DNA of 64,000 bases from Pseudomonadota bacterium (GTDB lineage: Bacteria; Bdellovibrionota; Bacteriovoracia; Bacteriovoracales; Bacteriovoracaceae), in assembly GCA_027487685.1 (NCBI GenBank), contig JAIYDC010000134.1, forward strand, positions 1 to 64,000, given 5' to 3'. The notes under the pieces are model-generated. The model was not told the DNA's origin. It searched no databases and was given only the letters and a program-made list of their open reading frames with translations. The translations under genes were made by a program, and so were the position numbers. Positions 33,208 through 43,193 of the stretch are shown here, piece by piece; the first letter of the stretch is position 1; each line of letters starts with the position of its first letter.

Positions 33208-35229
33208 ATGGAAACTGTTGAAGCTAGTCGGATGATCATGTGGATGATCCCGTTTTGGATGAAGGTGCTCATGTACCTGTCTCTGGCCGTCGCGACGTAC
33301 TTCTTCGTTCAGGGCTTCATGGAGAAACTCCGCTTCGTGACTGCAGGCAAGAGTCCCAAGCTGCTTCTGCCAGAGAAGCTTAACATCACAGGCTTTCTCA
33401 CGACGATCTTCTTCCAGGGTAAAGTTCCCAGAGACGCCTTCGTCAACGTGTATCATACGATGATCTTCTGGGGCTTCCTCACTCTTTTCATCGCCACCGA
33501 GCTCGTCGCCATCCATGCCGATACACCGTTCAAAGTGTTCCAGGGCACAACCTATAAGGTCGTCTCCTTCCTGGCCGACATAGGAGGGCTTTTCCTACTC
33601 CTCGGCATAGGACTCGCGTATTATCGCCGCTACGTCGTCAAAAAGAAGTATCTGTCCGCAACCAAACCGAATCAAGAGAAGTTCATGTATGCCATGCTGA
33701 TCGCTCTGGTAGTGATCGGTTATGTACTCGAGGCGATTCGCATTTTCGTACTGAACATGCCCGTCGGTGAGCGACTCTGGTCCCCGGTAGGATATAATCT
33801 TGCAGCAGTTGTGGGCCTTATGGGTCTGCCGCAGGAGTTTCTGGCCGGAAGTTATAAGACGCTCTGGCTTCTTCACATGCTGAACACCATGGCCTTCGTC
33901 GCTTCGCTCACGCACTCGAAGTTTTTTCATATCCTGGCACTGCCTCTGAACGCTCTCCTGACTCCAGCTCGTCGAGGTGCCGTACTTAACCCGATGGACT
34001 TTAACAACGAAAGTGCTGAAACTTTCGGGCTCGGGAAAACTTCTGAACTCACCTTGAAGCAGCGTTTGGATACGCTCGCCTGTGTAGAATGTGGTCGCTG
34101 TACCCAAGTCTGCCCCGCGAACCTTGCCGATAAGCCTCTCGATCCGAAACTCATTATCACCAAGATGCGCGACGTAATGAACTCTCAAGATGGTTCAGCA
34201 GCACCAGGGGCCATAGATAGGGAACTCTGGGGCGATAATCCAGTCTTCGCTTCCAACGAGCTCGACGCATGCACCACCTGCGGCGCCTGTATGGAAGAGT
34301 GTCCGGCCAGTATTGAGCACGTCCAGGTGATCATGGACCTTAAGCGCTATAAGGCCCTGACTCTCGGGGACCTTCCGCCGGCCGCTGCTGATGCCATTAA
34401 TAAGGTCAAGAAAAACGGAAATCCCTGGGGTATCTCTCAAGATGACCGATTCAACTGGGCCCAGGACCTGGAAGTTCCCGTAATAGAGGCCGGCAAAAAG
34501 GTCGATTACCTCTACTACGTAGGCTGCGCCGGATCCTACGATGGCTCGAACCAGAAAGTCGTCAAAGATACGATCAATCTTTTAAAGAAAGCAGGGGTCT
34601 CTTTTGCAGTGATGGGGAAGACCGAAAAATGTAACGGTGATCCCGTCCGCCGCTTCGGAGACGAGTATTCCTTTTTCGAGATTGCTATCGAGAACATCGC
34701 GAACATGCGCCAGTACACATTCGATAAGGTAGTGACTCACTGTCCACACTGCTTGCACACGATCGGTAAGGAGTATGCGAAATTCGACGACGGGGTGTTC
34801 GAAACCGTCCATCACACCGAACTCCTGGCGGAACTCCTCCGCTCAGGGAAGCTCAAGGCGCTTAAAGACGTGGCAGGCGAACTCACCTTCCACGATCCCT
34901 GCTACCTTGGCCGTCATCATGGCGAATATGATGCTCCTCGGGATATCCTCCGATCGATCCCAGGAGTGAAACTCAAAGAGATGCAAAAGTCGAAAGACAA
35001 GGCCCTCTGTTGCGGTATGGGTGGCGGAAATATGTGGTACGAGCTCCCAGAGGGCAAACACCTGGCCGAGAACCGACTTGAGCAGATCGGCGAGACCGGG
35101 GCCCCGAAACTTGCCACATCGTGTTCTTATTGTATGATTAACTTCAACTCCTCTAAGGGACATGTCGCCACAACGGAGAACCTGCAGGTTGAAGACGTTG
35201 CCTCGATTCTTGCTAAATCCGTTCTCTAA
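33208..35229 (+). CDS. Membrane Fe-S oxidoreductase with CCG domains (heterodisulfide-reductase-like; ETF:menaquinone oxidoreductase candidate)
   Basis: A 673-residue protein. An N-terminal membrane part of about six helices with several His that could hold heme b (nitrate-reductase-gamma-like) is followed by two 4Fe-4S motifs (CVECGRCTQVCP and CTTCGACMEECP) and two CCG domains (CHPHCLHTIG-like 'HCPHCLHT', HDPCYLGRHH, ALCCGMGGG). This set of parts is seen in membrane oxidoreductases that pass electrons to quinone, including the ETF:menaquinone oxidoreductase described for Syntrophus/Geobacter-like bacteria; no etfAB genes are in the window. AGGAGGC before the ATG is a strong ribosome site. 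Confidence 0.85.
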   Translation: METVEASRMIMWMIPFWMKVLMYLSLAVATYFFVQGFMEKLRFVTAGKSPKLLLPEKLNITGFLTTIFFQGKVPRDAFVNVYHTMIFWGFLTLFIATELVAIHADTPFKVFQGTTYKVVSFLADIGGLFLLLGIGLAYYRRYVVKKKYLSATKPNQEKFMYAMLIALVVIGYVLEAIRIFVLNMPVGERLWSPVGYNLAAVVGLMGLPQEFLAGSYKTLWLLHMLNTMAFVASLTHSKFFHILALPLNALLTPARRGAVLNPMDFNNESAETFGLGKTSELTLKQRLDTLACVECGRCTQVCPANLADKPLDPKLIITKMRDVMNSQDGSAAPGAIDRELWGDNPVFASNELDACTTCGACMEECPASIEHVQVIMDLKRYKALTLGDLPPAAADAINKVKKNGNPWGISQDDRFNWAQDLEVPVIEAGKKVDYLYYVGCAGSYDGSNQKVVKDTINLLKKAGVSFAVMGKTEKCNGDPVRRFGDEYSFFEIAIENIANMRQYTFDKVVTHCPHCLHTIGKEYAKFDDGVFETVHHTELLAELLRSGKLKALKDVAGELTFHDPCYLGRHHGEYDAPRDILRSIPGVKLKEMQKSKDKALCCGMGGGNMWYELPEGKHLAENRLEQIGETGAPKLATSCSYCMINFNSSKGHVATTENLQVEDVASILAKSVL

Positions 35230-37123
35230 GTATCTTCTGGGCGCAGTCCTTCTTGGACTGTGCCCTTCAATATTTGCTCAAGAAACACCTCTCGCTACGC
35301 CCAAGAAGGTCGATTACCCGGGAATCATTCAAACCTTCGAGAAGCTTCTCACGGTTGACCGGGAGAAAGTCGACCGACGGACGAAGACCCTCGTCGATGG
35401 GGGCCGGCTCTTTGGCGGTAGTACCCTGGTGGCAGAGCTCGACCTCGATCCTGATTTTCTGAACTCGATCATCCTGCACTCGGATCCGGGATACCTCCGG
35501 ATGGCGGCCACAGATCGATGCCGATTCTACGAGAGTATTCTCACAGATATTCTCCGGAGTTCAGAGGGAAAAATTCGAAATGTTCTCGTCACCTATGTCG
35601 AAAAGGACGTGCGGCAAGCCGCGGTCGTGAGTAAGAAAGATTTCCTGACTAAAGTCGTAAATCAGCAGTGCCCGGACACGAGCAAATCTATTGCGGCCTT
35701 CCAGGTTAAAACCATTTCTCAAACGCTCAAAGGCATAGACTTCGACATCCCAACCGGGATCGACCAGTGCCGAAACATTCACGTGGCCTGGGTCAATAAT
35801 CCGCAGACACCCTTCATTTGCCAGATTCACGAATACATCAAGGAAGCGAGGGCGGGAGGCGGCGATACAAAGGATCTGCAGAACCGCCGGGCCGTGGCCA
35901 AGATTCTCGAAGACAAGATGAGTCTGGTCCAACGGGACTACATCGAAAACCTCTGCGGGAATCTCGACAATGAAGCCGCGTTCTGTGAGGAGTTTTTGAA
36001 CGTTTCATTCTGGACCAAGATCGCAGCAGGATATCAGAGCAAGCGCTTTGTGGAGGATGTCTGCATCCGCGTCATTGGGTCAGGCACCCTGAGCGACGCT
36101 CAATATAATCAGTGCCTGGCCCGGCTAAAGAAAGAAAAGGATCTCTGCCTTTATCCCGCGGGTACCAACACGGGACTCCGGCCTCAGCCGGACTGCGATC
36201 AATTATCCACCGCCCTCAATATCTCGTCGCTCAAGTCTAACATCAAGGACTGTCCCGGGAACTCGGATCAGCTTGCAGTCACCAATATGGGGCGGATCAT
36301 AAGCCACTTCTCGCCGTCTTCCCTTCCAGAAGCTCAGGGTCTTTGCTCCGCCACCTCCTCCCAGCTGACCTATGCTTTTAATAAAGGATTCGACAACGAT
36401 GAGAGCTGGAAACTGGAAGCTTGCTACGACGACCGATTAAATGAGCGCGAGGTTTGCTTTAAAACCTTCTTCGGTAAAGTTGCTAATGAACCAGCGGCCT
36501 ACACTAATGTCGTAGCGGAAATTCTGAAGCGCACCCGGGGAGCGGACGCATCGGTTGCTTGCGAGATGATCGATGCATCGACCTACAACCCTCTCCTCCT
36601 AAACTATAAAACAGGCTGCTACATCGTCTTTGACCGCGACCAGTGCTTCGTTTCACAGTGTAAGCATAAGATCGTTTACAATGATCGGGTGATTAGTGAC
36701 GTGGTAAAGATTAAAGGCCGGGCGACCGTCGCCTACTTCCCGCTTAGCGTTCAGAATGAGCGCTTCTCTCAGCATTACCTTCTCACACGAGATTTCAAGA
36801 AAAGCGGAAAAATTCTTAATTCCCTCAATGCTGTGACGACATTCTTCAAAAAAACCCGTGGTGGGCTCGTCCACGGAGTGGGTTGCGCTGAAGATCTTCT
36901 TCCTACATTTTTTAAGACAACGGCCCTCAATCAATGTACCGCACTCCCTTTTATCATGAATGGGATGCTTCAAGATCAGGATAAGGTTGTCTTCACTGTC
37001 AGAACTGGGGTCGATACTTTGCAGGCACCAAGACTGATCAGCTGGAGCACAGTTTTCTCAGCAGTCAAAAGCTACCAGCGGGGACACCCACTGAAACTCT
37101 GGACGATGTATGGCCTGGAATAG
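35162..37123 (+). CDS. Exported Cys-rich protein of unknown function
   Basis: About 640 residues, with a hydrophobic signal segment (KYLLGAVLLGLCPSIFA) and many cysteines in the mature part. No family is recognised. The ATG at 35162 overlaps the Fe-S oxidoreductase gene by 68 bases; an in-frame TTG at 35210 would put the signal peptide nearer the start and is also possible. The overlap suggests translational coupling. It is the first of three overlapping exported-protein genes. Confidence 0.65.
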   Translation: MSPQRRTCRLKTLPRFLLNPFSKYLLGAVLLGLCPSIFAQETPLATPKKVDYPGIIQTFEKLLTVDREKVDRRTKTLVDGGRLFGGSTLVAELDLDPDFLNSIILHSDPGYLRMAATDRCRFYESILTDILRSSEGKIRNVLVTYVEKDVRQAAVVSKKDFLTKVVNQQCPDTSKSIAAFQVKTISQTLKGIDFDIPTGIDQCRNIHVAWVNNPQTPFICQIHEYIKEARAGGGDTKDLQNRRAVAKILEDKMSLVQRDYIENLCGNLDNEAAFCEEFLNVSFWTKIAAGYQSKRFVEDVCIRVIGSGTLSDAQYNQCLARLKKEKDLCLYPAGTNTGLRPQPDCDQLSTALNISSLKSNIKDCPGNSDQLAVTNMGRIISHFSPSSLPEAQGLCSATSSQLTYAFNKGFDNDESWKLEACYDDRLNEREVCFKTFFGKVANEPAAYTNVVAEILKRTRGADASVACEMIDASTYNPLLLNYKTGCYIVFDRDQCFVSQCKHKIVYNDRVISDVVKIKGRATVAYFPLSVQNERFSQHYLLTRDFKKSGKILNSLNAVTTFFKKTRGGLVHGVGCAEDLLPTFFKTTALNQCTALPFIMNGMLQDQDKVVFTVRTGVDTLQAPRLISWSTVFSAVKSYQRGHPLKLWTMYGLE

Positions 37124-38183
37124 CTTTCTCCTCCTTTTATTCTTAACTTGGGGCCAGACCATGGCCGCTGAGTTGCCGCGATTCTATACCAAACACGCGA
37201 CGGACTCCCTTCGTTACATCACCATGGACGGCCGCTTCGCCTATGTTCAAAAGAAACCCGGGGTACTGGGACTGGTGAATAGTTTCCGGAGCACAGACTT
37301 CCTGAGCGAATCGAGTGCAAACGATTATATCGTTAAGGGATCCCGCTTTCGGACTCGCCTTAGCATCGAATCCATCCCAAATCCTCACGACGAAATGAAT
37401 CTTCTTAAAAACCACCAGGTCTACGTCGTTGATCTCGGTAATACGGCCGCCCGCTCGATTGGTTCTGGCCGGGGGGCAAAGCTCCACCTTAACGACGAGT
37501 GGATAAGTTATTACGATATTGTGGCAAGAATTATCCACATTCAGAACCTCGTGACTCAAAAAAAGTACCAAATCCGAACCACCAAGAAGGCGAATCCCTT
37601 CTTCGTTCCGGAGGTCGAAATGGTCACCTCCCGTGACGTGGTTTACACAGAGATCAACGAGACCGGCTTTGCCGCCCTAGTGACCTTCGATCTCGAAGCA
37701 CAGAAAAGCACCATCAGCTACAAGAGTACGCAGACGGCCACCCGTCTCGAACTCTGTCTGACTGACTCCTACCTCGGCCTTGGCGAATTCTCTTACGACG
37801 GCGTGGCCCGAGGCTCGAAAATCATGATGGTCAACTTAAGCGATGGTCTCAACCTAGCGGGTTTCACTGGCCTCTACTCAGCGGTCGAGCAGGACATTGG
37901 AAACATGGTCTGTATGCCCGGCCATATCTACTTCATCAAAACGATGACGCAAGATACTGCGCTCAATTATAAAGTCACCGAAGCAGTCAGGTTGAATGTG
38001 AAGACACAGGCGATCGAGGCCCGCTCTTCGCTCAAGCATGTTACGCAGTTGATAGAGATTGATAAACGGGTCATGATCCCTTTCCGCGGGGAATACTTCG
38101 TGCTTGAGGGTGTTGCGAATATCGGCGAGGACACGCTCCGAGGCCCAGCACCGAAAAGAGAGGAGCTTGAGCTTGATCTTTAA
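37110..38183 (+). CDS. Exported protein of unknown function (357 aa)
   Basis: A signal peptide (MAWNSFLLLLFLTWGQTMA) and a beta-rich mature part (GRFAYVQKKPGVLGLVNSF; VTFDLEAQKSTISYKS), possibly a propeller-like fold by the recurring short strands, but I recognise no family. It overlaps the preceding gene by 14 bases and the following one by 11. Confidence 0.65.
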   Translation: MAWNSFLLLLFLTWGQTMAAELPRFYTKHATDSLRYITMDGRFAYVQKKPGVLGLVNSFRSTDFLSESSANDYIVKGSRFRTRLSIESIPNPHDEMNLLKNHQVYVVDLGNTAARSIGSGRGAKLHLNDEWISYYDIVARIIHIQNLVTQKKYQIRTTKKANPFFVPEVEMVTSRDVVYTEINETGFAALVTFDLEAQKSTISYKSTQTATRLELCLTDSYLGLGEFSYDGVARGSKIMMVNLSDGLNLAGFTGLYSAVEQDIGNMVCMPGHIYFIKTMTQDTALNYKVTEAVRLNVKTQAIEARSSLKHVTQLIEIDKRVMIPFRGEYFVLEGVANIGEDTLRGPAPKREELELDL

Positions 38184-39033
38184 GATCCTTTTTCCACTAC
38201 TCTTTTCAACTTCACTCCTGGCCTTTAACCGTGACTTCACGGTCGTTACTGACCGTGCCCCTTTGGAATTCGTTCATCTTTTTGAGTCCATGAAAATCCA
38301 TTTAAAGGCCCCATCCGATCAGCTCCGCTTAGTGGGAATCTGTAAAGAATTAAACGAAAATCTAGGGAGTCTCAGGAAGGACCACGTATTCCTTTTGATG
38401 AAGTCCGAAGTCATCAAGAATGTGCTCGAGTTTAAGCACACTAAAGTCCGGAGTTTCGACGTCACGAACCTCCTCATCCGGCGACTAGAAGAGGACCTTC
38501 AAAAAAAGCAGGGCCTCCTGACCCCGTTCTCCCAATGGATATACCGCTCGATCATTGCCGAGCTTCGGTACCGCGAGTCACTTGGTTTGATTGGAGTCCG
38601 CAGCTTCATCCCGGGAAACTTCGAAGGTGCTAAACGCGCAGAAGCCCTTCGCTTCTCCCGTTACCTCACTTATGTTCTACCCTGGATCGATAAGATGGAT
38701 GCTCTGAGTGCTGCGGACTTCAATGGCTTTACCACCCGAGTCTCCTGGGTTGTTCTTGATCGGCTGAATCAGAGGTCACTCCTCTTTAAGCGCTTCGCTT
38801 CTACAGCGGCAGGAGACTCGAAACTCGCAGTCTTCAATATCCCTGGAAAGCTCCTGGAGCTTCATCCCGAGGACATTAAGCGGATCAAATCCGACGCTGC
38901 TCCGCTCACACTTTCGGAAGAGTCCCAAAAGGAGAAGACCGAGGCCACGAAAGACGTCCAGAACGTCGCCCCAGATGACCTGAGCCCACTTTCTGAAGAA
39001 GTCTCAAAAGAGTTGGATAAGAAGACACCATAA
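38173..39033 (+). CDS. Exported protein of unknown function (286 aa)
   Basis: A signal peptide follows a TTG start at 38173 (LIFKILFPLLFSTSLLA), with AGGAG at 38161-38165 seven bases upstream. The earlier in-frame ATG at 38104 would add 23 basic residues and overlap the previous gene by 80 bases. The mature part is helical and charged, with an acidic/Lys-rich C-terminal tail (EESQKEKTEATK...). No family is recognised. It ends the run of three exported-protein genes upstream of hisS. Confidence 0.6.
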   Translation: MIFKILFPLLFSTSLLAFNRDFTVVTDRAPLEFVHLFESMKIHLKAPSDQLRLVGICKELNENLGSLRKDHVFLLMKSEVIKNVLEFKHTKVRSFDVTNLLIRRLEEDLQKKQGLLTPFSQWIYRSIIAELRYRESLGLIGVRSFIPGNFEGAKRAEALRFSRYLTYVLPWIDKMDALSAADFNGFTTRVSWVVLDRLNQRSLLFKRFASTAAGDSKLAVFNIPGKLLELHPEDIKRIKSDAAPLTLSEESQKEKTEATKDVQNVAPDDLSPLSEEVSKELDKKTP

Positions 39034-39060
39034 CACTCTGTCCCAACGCCTCGAAACATG

Positions 39061-39066
39061 TATACT
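39061..39066 (+). promoter_or_regulatory. Candidate -10 box of hisS-valS
   Basis: TATACT at 39061-39066 preceded directly by TG, 34 bases before the hisS start. No convincing -35 is visible. It is a plausible start for the synthetase operon. Confidence 0.25.
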
Positions 39067-39099
39067 CAGCAGTGCTCAGACCCACCATAAAGGACGTGT

Positions 39100-40434
39100 A
39101 TGGCCCTCTCGAAATCACCTTACCGTGGAACACGGGACTTCTTTCCCAAGGACATGCGGGGCCGCAACTACATCTTTCAGAAAATGGCCGAGGCTTCAGA
39201 GCGCTTTGCCTACGAACCCTACGACGGACCGATGCTCGAAGAGGTCAACCTCTACCGGGCCAAATCCGGTGATGAACTGATCAATGATCAGATCTATTCG
39301 TTCACCGATCGAGGAGAACGTGAGGTGGCGATACGTCCGGAGATGACTCCCACCGTGGCCCGGATGGTCGCACAGATTCACCGGGAAGTGGCCAAGCCCA
39401 TCCGCTGGTACGCGATCCCGAATCTCATGCGCTATGAGAAGCCTCAGCGTGGACGGCTGCGCGAGTTCTGGCAATACAACGCTGATATTTTCGGTGCGGG
39501 CCAGAATGGCGAGGTCGAAATCCTTCAACTCGCCGTAGAGCTCATGAAAAGCTACGGCGCCACCGGAGAGCACTTCGAAATTCTGGTGAACGACCGGCGC
39601 TTCGTTGACTTCGTCTTTGAGGGCCTGATTGGTCTCGAACCGGGCCCTACGAAAAAACTCTATAAGTTAGTGGACGCGAAAAATAAGATGCCACTGGAAA
39701 AGTTTGCGGCCGAGGTTCGGATTCTAACCGAAGACGAAGGTAAAGCGAAAGTCTTTGAAGCTTTCGTCAACTTGGGATCCATGGCGGACGTCCGCCGCTT
39801 CGTGGACGAAATTTTCTCCAACGTTTCGGTCTCCGATATGCATCACTTTAAGTCTTCTGCGCCGGTGTCAGTCTCGGGTAACATTGCCCCACTTTATAAA
39901 ATCTTTGAAATGATCGAAGCGGCGGGCATCAGCGAGTACGTTCGGTTTGATCCCTCTATCGTGCGGGGCCTTGATTACTATACCGGGCTGGTATTTGAGA
40001 TCTTCGATAAGCACCCGGAAAATCGGCGAGCGATTGCTGGGGGTGGTGCCTATGCAAATCTTCTTCAGATCTTCGACGAGACACCACTCGAGGGAGTTGG
40101 CATGGGCCTGGGGGAAGTTCCTTTGACGGACTTTTTGGTGACTCATAAGCTCATGCCGGATTTTTCAAAACCTGAGCTCGATTACCTTGTAGGTGCCTTC
40201 GTTCCCGAAGGGGAGGCAACTGCCACCGAAATCGCCACTAAATTGCGCGTCCACGGCTCCAAAGTTGAACTCTTCTTCGGGGATGCAAAACCGAAGAAAT
40301 TCTTTAGCTACTCCGAGAAAAAAAACTTTAAGTACCTCGTCTTCGTCACTGAGTCTGAGATTAAGCTCCGGAATGTGGCAATGCGAGCAGAAACAACTGT
40401 CACTCTCCAAGAACTCACGGAAGGAAAACGCTAA
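39100..40434 (+). CDS. hisS: Histidyl-tRNA synthetase
   Basis: A 444-residue class II synthetase that charges tRNA-His. It shows the N-terminal GTRDFFP block, motif 2 (RYEKPQRGRLREFWQYNADIFG), the His-specific VRGLDYYTGLVFEI segment and motif 3 in the AIAGGGAYANLL / GVGMGLGEVP region, then an anticodon-binding domain. Length and order are normal. It overlaps valS by one base (TAATG), so the two synthetases form an operon. Confidence 0.96.
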   Translation: MALSKSPYRGTRDFFPKDMRGRNYIFQKMAEASERFAYEPYDGPMLEEVNLYRAKSGDELINDQIYSFTDRGEREVAIRPEMTPTVARMVAQIHREVAKPIRWYAIPNLMRYEKPQRGRLREFWQYNADIFGAGQNGEVEILQLAVELMKSYGATGEHFEILVNDRRFVDFVFEGLIGLEPGPTKKLYKLVDAKNKMPLEKFAAEVRILTEDEGKAKVFEAFVNLGSMADVRRFVDEIFSNVSVSDMHHFKSSAPVSVSGNIAPLYKIFEMIEAAGISEYVRFDPSIVRGLDYYTGLVFEIFDKHPENRRAIAGGGAYANLLQIFDETPLEGVGMGLGEVPLTDFLVTHKLMPDFSKPELDYLVGAFVPEGEATATEIATKLRVHGSKVELFFGDAKPKKFFSYSEKKNFKYLVFVTESEIKLRNVAMRAETTVTLQELTEGKR

Positions 40435-43097
40435 TGGACATCGAAAATAACCTACCCAAGACTTTTGACCCCAAGGCCGCCGAAGATAAATGGTACGCGA
40501 AGTGGCTCGAAGAGAAGTGCTTCAAGCCAAGGCCCGGGAAGAAGAAAGAAACCTTCACTGTTTTGATGCCACCGCCCAATGTGACCGGAAAGCTCCACAT
40601 GGGCCATGCCCTGGATGCAACCACTCAGGATGCCCTGATCCGATATAAGAGGATGAAAGGCTATGAGACCCTCTGGATCCCGGGTACAGATCACGCCGGA
40701 ATTTCGACTCAAGCGGTGGTGGAGAAGCTCATCTGGAAACAGGAGAAGAAAACCCGTCACGACCTGGGTCGGGATGAATTCCTACGCCGGGTTTGGGAAT
40801 GGAGAGAGCAGTACGGATCCGAGATTATCAATCAGCAAAAAAAGATGGGTGTTTCCTGTGACTGGGACTACTCCACTTTCACTCTCGACGAAATCCCAAA
40901 CAAAGCAGTGAAAAGATTCTTCGTCATGCTCTTCAACGAAGGACTCATTTACCAATCCGATTACATCGTGAACTGGGATCCCATACTTCAGTCGGCGATC
41001 TCCGACGCAGAGGTCGAGCATAAGGACGTGAAGGGCCACTTCTTCTTCGTCCGTTACAAAGTCAAAGAAGATCCGAACCGTGAATTGATCATCGCAACCA
41101 CTCGGCCCGAGACCATGTTCGCCGACACAGCGGTTGCAGTAAATCCAAACGATGAGCGCTTCAAAGATCTCATCGGGATGACTGCTATCGTGCCTATCTG
41201 TAACCGAGAAGTCCCGATCATCGGAGACGAGCATGTTGACATCGAAAAGGGTACAGGATGCCTGAAGGTTACACCTGGCCATGACTTCAACGATTTCGAA
41301 ATCGGCAAGCGCCACGATCTGCCAATCATCAATATTCTAAACAAAGATGGTACCTTCAATACCAGCGCACCTGAGATCGAAGGCCTTAAGCCTAAAGACG
41401 CTCGTGCGGAAGTTGAACGAGTCTTAATCGAACTCGGTGCTCTGATTGAGAAAAAGGATCACCTCCATCCAGTAGGCCACGGTCAGCGCTCAGACGAAAT
41501 CGTAGAACCCATGGTGTCGAAGCAATGGTTCTTGAACACAACGGCGCTGTCTGAAACTGCGGTCCAATCCGTCGAATCCGGTGAGATGAGTTTCTTTCCG
41601 AAAGGCTGGGAAAATACCTATTTCGCCTGGCTCCGGAATCCGAAAGATTGGTGTATCTCACGCCAGCTTTGGTGGGGTCACCAAATCCCTGTCTTCTATT
41701 GCCGTCACTGCAACGCCAAGTGGGCAACCGAGGAAACTCCGGATCACTGCCCTGAGTGCAGAGACACAGATATCTTCCAAGACCCGGATGTCCTCGACAC
41801 CTGGTTCTCTTCCGGTCTTTGGCCCTTATCAACTCTCGGCTGGCCCGATGAAGAGGCGATGCAGACAAAGGGCTTTGACAAGTTCTACCCGAATGCCACT
41901 CTCATCACTGGCTTCGATATCATCTTCTTCTGGGTTGCCCGGATGATGATGATGGGTACGAAGGTCACAGGCAAGGTCCCGTTCCGCCACACCTATATCC
42001 ACGCTATCGTCCGGGACAAGCAGGGCCGGAAAATGAGTAAGTCCCTGGGTAACGGTATCGATCCCCTCGACATGGTTGGGCAATATGGCGCGGACGCCAT
42101 GCGCTTCACCCTGGCCGCTGGCTCAGGCTACAACCGGGACCTGAACCTCGATCCCGAGAGGATTGAGGGCTACCGGAACTTCGTTAACAAACTCTGGAAC
42201 GCCTTCCGCTTCGTCTATCCCTTCCTTGATAAAGCGACAGATGAGCTTCCTGTGAAATCAGAGTGGCATCTCCATGACAAGTGGATCCTTGCTGAGCTCA
42301 ACGACGTGGCCCGCAAAATGAACGAAGCCCTTGACGTCTACCGTTTTGACGACGCCTCGGCGGAGATTTACGCCTTCGTCTACGATAAGTTCTGTAGCTG
42401 GTACATTGAGCTCTCGAAAAATATCCTCTACGGGGAGGACGAGCGTGCGAAGGTCATCCGGGCGACGATGCTCCGCTACTGCTTTAAGAAGATCGTGACC
42501 CTACTCCACCCTATTGTTCCGTTCATCACCGAAGAGATCTGGTCGTACTTGGAAACAGACGGCTCACTCATCGCAGTTCAGGACTATGTGGAGTTCGATC
42601 TTGGGCTTGAGAACGATGAAGTCCGAAACCTCATGAATAAGTTCATCGACGTAACCACTGGGGTTCGAAACATTCGCTCTTCAGTGAATCTTAGGCCCAA
42701 AGACGAGATCGATGTGCGCCTATTCAGTGATGACAAGAAACTCGCGAAGTTTATCTACGAATCCCGCCACTTCATGAAAGATCTCGCCAACGTAAAGTCC
42801 GGGACAATCAGGAATAAACAAAGTGCCAGGCCAAAAAAGTCAGCTTCTTTTGCCACATCCCATACTGAGATCTTTATTCCCCTCGAAGGACTTATCGACA
42901 TTTCCGAGCAGGTTAATCGGATCAAAAAAGAAATCGAGAAGACGCAAAACGAGCTAAAAAAAGTCGAGGCCAAGCTAAATAATCAAAACTTCATGGGTAA
43001 CGCCCCAGAAGAAGTCCGAGCAGAGGTCCATACTAAGGCCACCCTCTTTCAGGAGAAGCTCACTTCCCTTGATCAGATCTTAGAAACTTTTATGTAA
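40434..43097 (+). CDS. valS: Valyl-tRNA synthetase
   Basis: An 887-residue class I synthetase charging tRNA-Val. It has the HIGH-type motif (PPNVTGKLHMGHALD), the editing domain (TTRPETMFADTAVAV), a zinc-binding insert (CRHCNAKW...CPEC) and KMSKS (RKMSKSLGNGIDPLDM). The C-terminal arm is the usual coiled coil (QVNRIKKEIEKTQNELKKVEAKL) that contacts the tRNA. A hairpin follows the stop at 43105-43130. Confidence 0.97.
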   Translation: MDIENNLPKTFDPKAAEDKWYAKWLEEKCFKPRPGKKKETFTVLMPPPNVTGKLHMGHALDATTQDALIRYKRMKGYETLWIPGTDHAGISTQAVVEKLIWKQEKKTRHDLGRDEFLRRVWEWREQYGSEIINQQKKMGVSCDWDYSTFTLDEIPNKAVKRFFVMLFNEGLIYQSDYIVNWDPILQSAISDAEVEHKDVKGHFFFVRYKVKEDPNRELIIATTRPETMFADTAVAVNPNDERFKDLIGMTAIVPICNREVPIIGDEHVDIEKGTGCLKVTPGHDFNDFEIGKRHDLPIINILNKDGTFNTSAPEIEGLKPKDARAEVERVLIELGALIEKKDHLHPVGHGQRSDEIVEPMVSKQWFLNTTALSETAVQSVESGEMSFFPKGWENTYFAWLRNPKDWCISRQLWWGHQIPVFYCRHCNAKWATEETPDHCPECRDTDIFQDPDVLDTWFSSGLWPLSTLGWPDEEAMQTKGFDKFYPNATLITGFDIIFFWVARMMMMGTKVTGKVPFRHTYIHAIVRDKQGRKMSKSLGNGIDPLDMVGQYGADAMRFTLAAGSGYNRDLNLDPERIEGYRNFVNKLWNAFRFVYPFLDKATDELPVKSEWHLHDKWILAELNDVARKMNEALDVYRFDDASAEIYAFVYDKFCSWYIELSKNILYGEDERAKVIRATMLRYCFKKIVTLLHPIVPFITEEIWSYLETDGSLIAVQDYVEFDLGLENDEVRNLMNKFIDVTTGVRNIRSSVNLRPKDEIDVRLFSDDKKLAKFIYESRHFMKDLANVKSGTIRNKQSARPKKSASFATSHTEIFIPLEGLIDISEQVNRIKKEIEKTQNELKKVEAKLNNQNFMGNAPEEVRAEVHTKATLFQEKLTSLDQILETFM

Positions 43098-43104
43098 ACT
43101 GACC

Positions 43105-43130
43105 GAGCGCTGCTAACCTAAGCAGCGCTC
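43105..43130 (+). terminator. Hairpin after valS
   Basis: GAGCGCTGCT (43105-43114) pairs perfectly with AGCAGCGCTC (43121-43130) around a 6-base loop, eight bases after the valS stop. There is no T-run, as with the hairpins at 2518 and 60681. Confidence 0.6.
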
Positions 43131-43193
43131 ATCTCAGGGTCTATCATGTGTTCTTCTCTGTGCTACACTTAAGGTACAGAACAAGGAACATCG

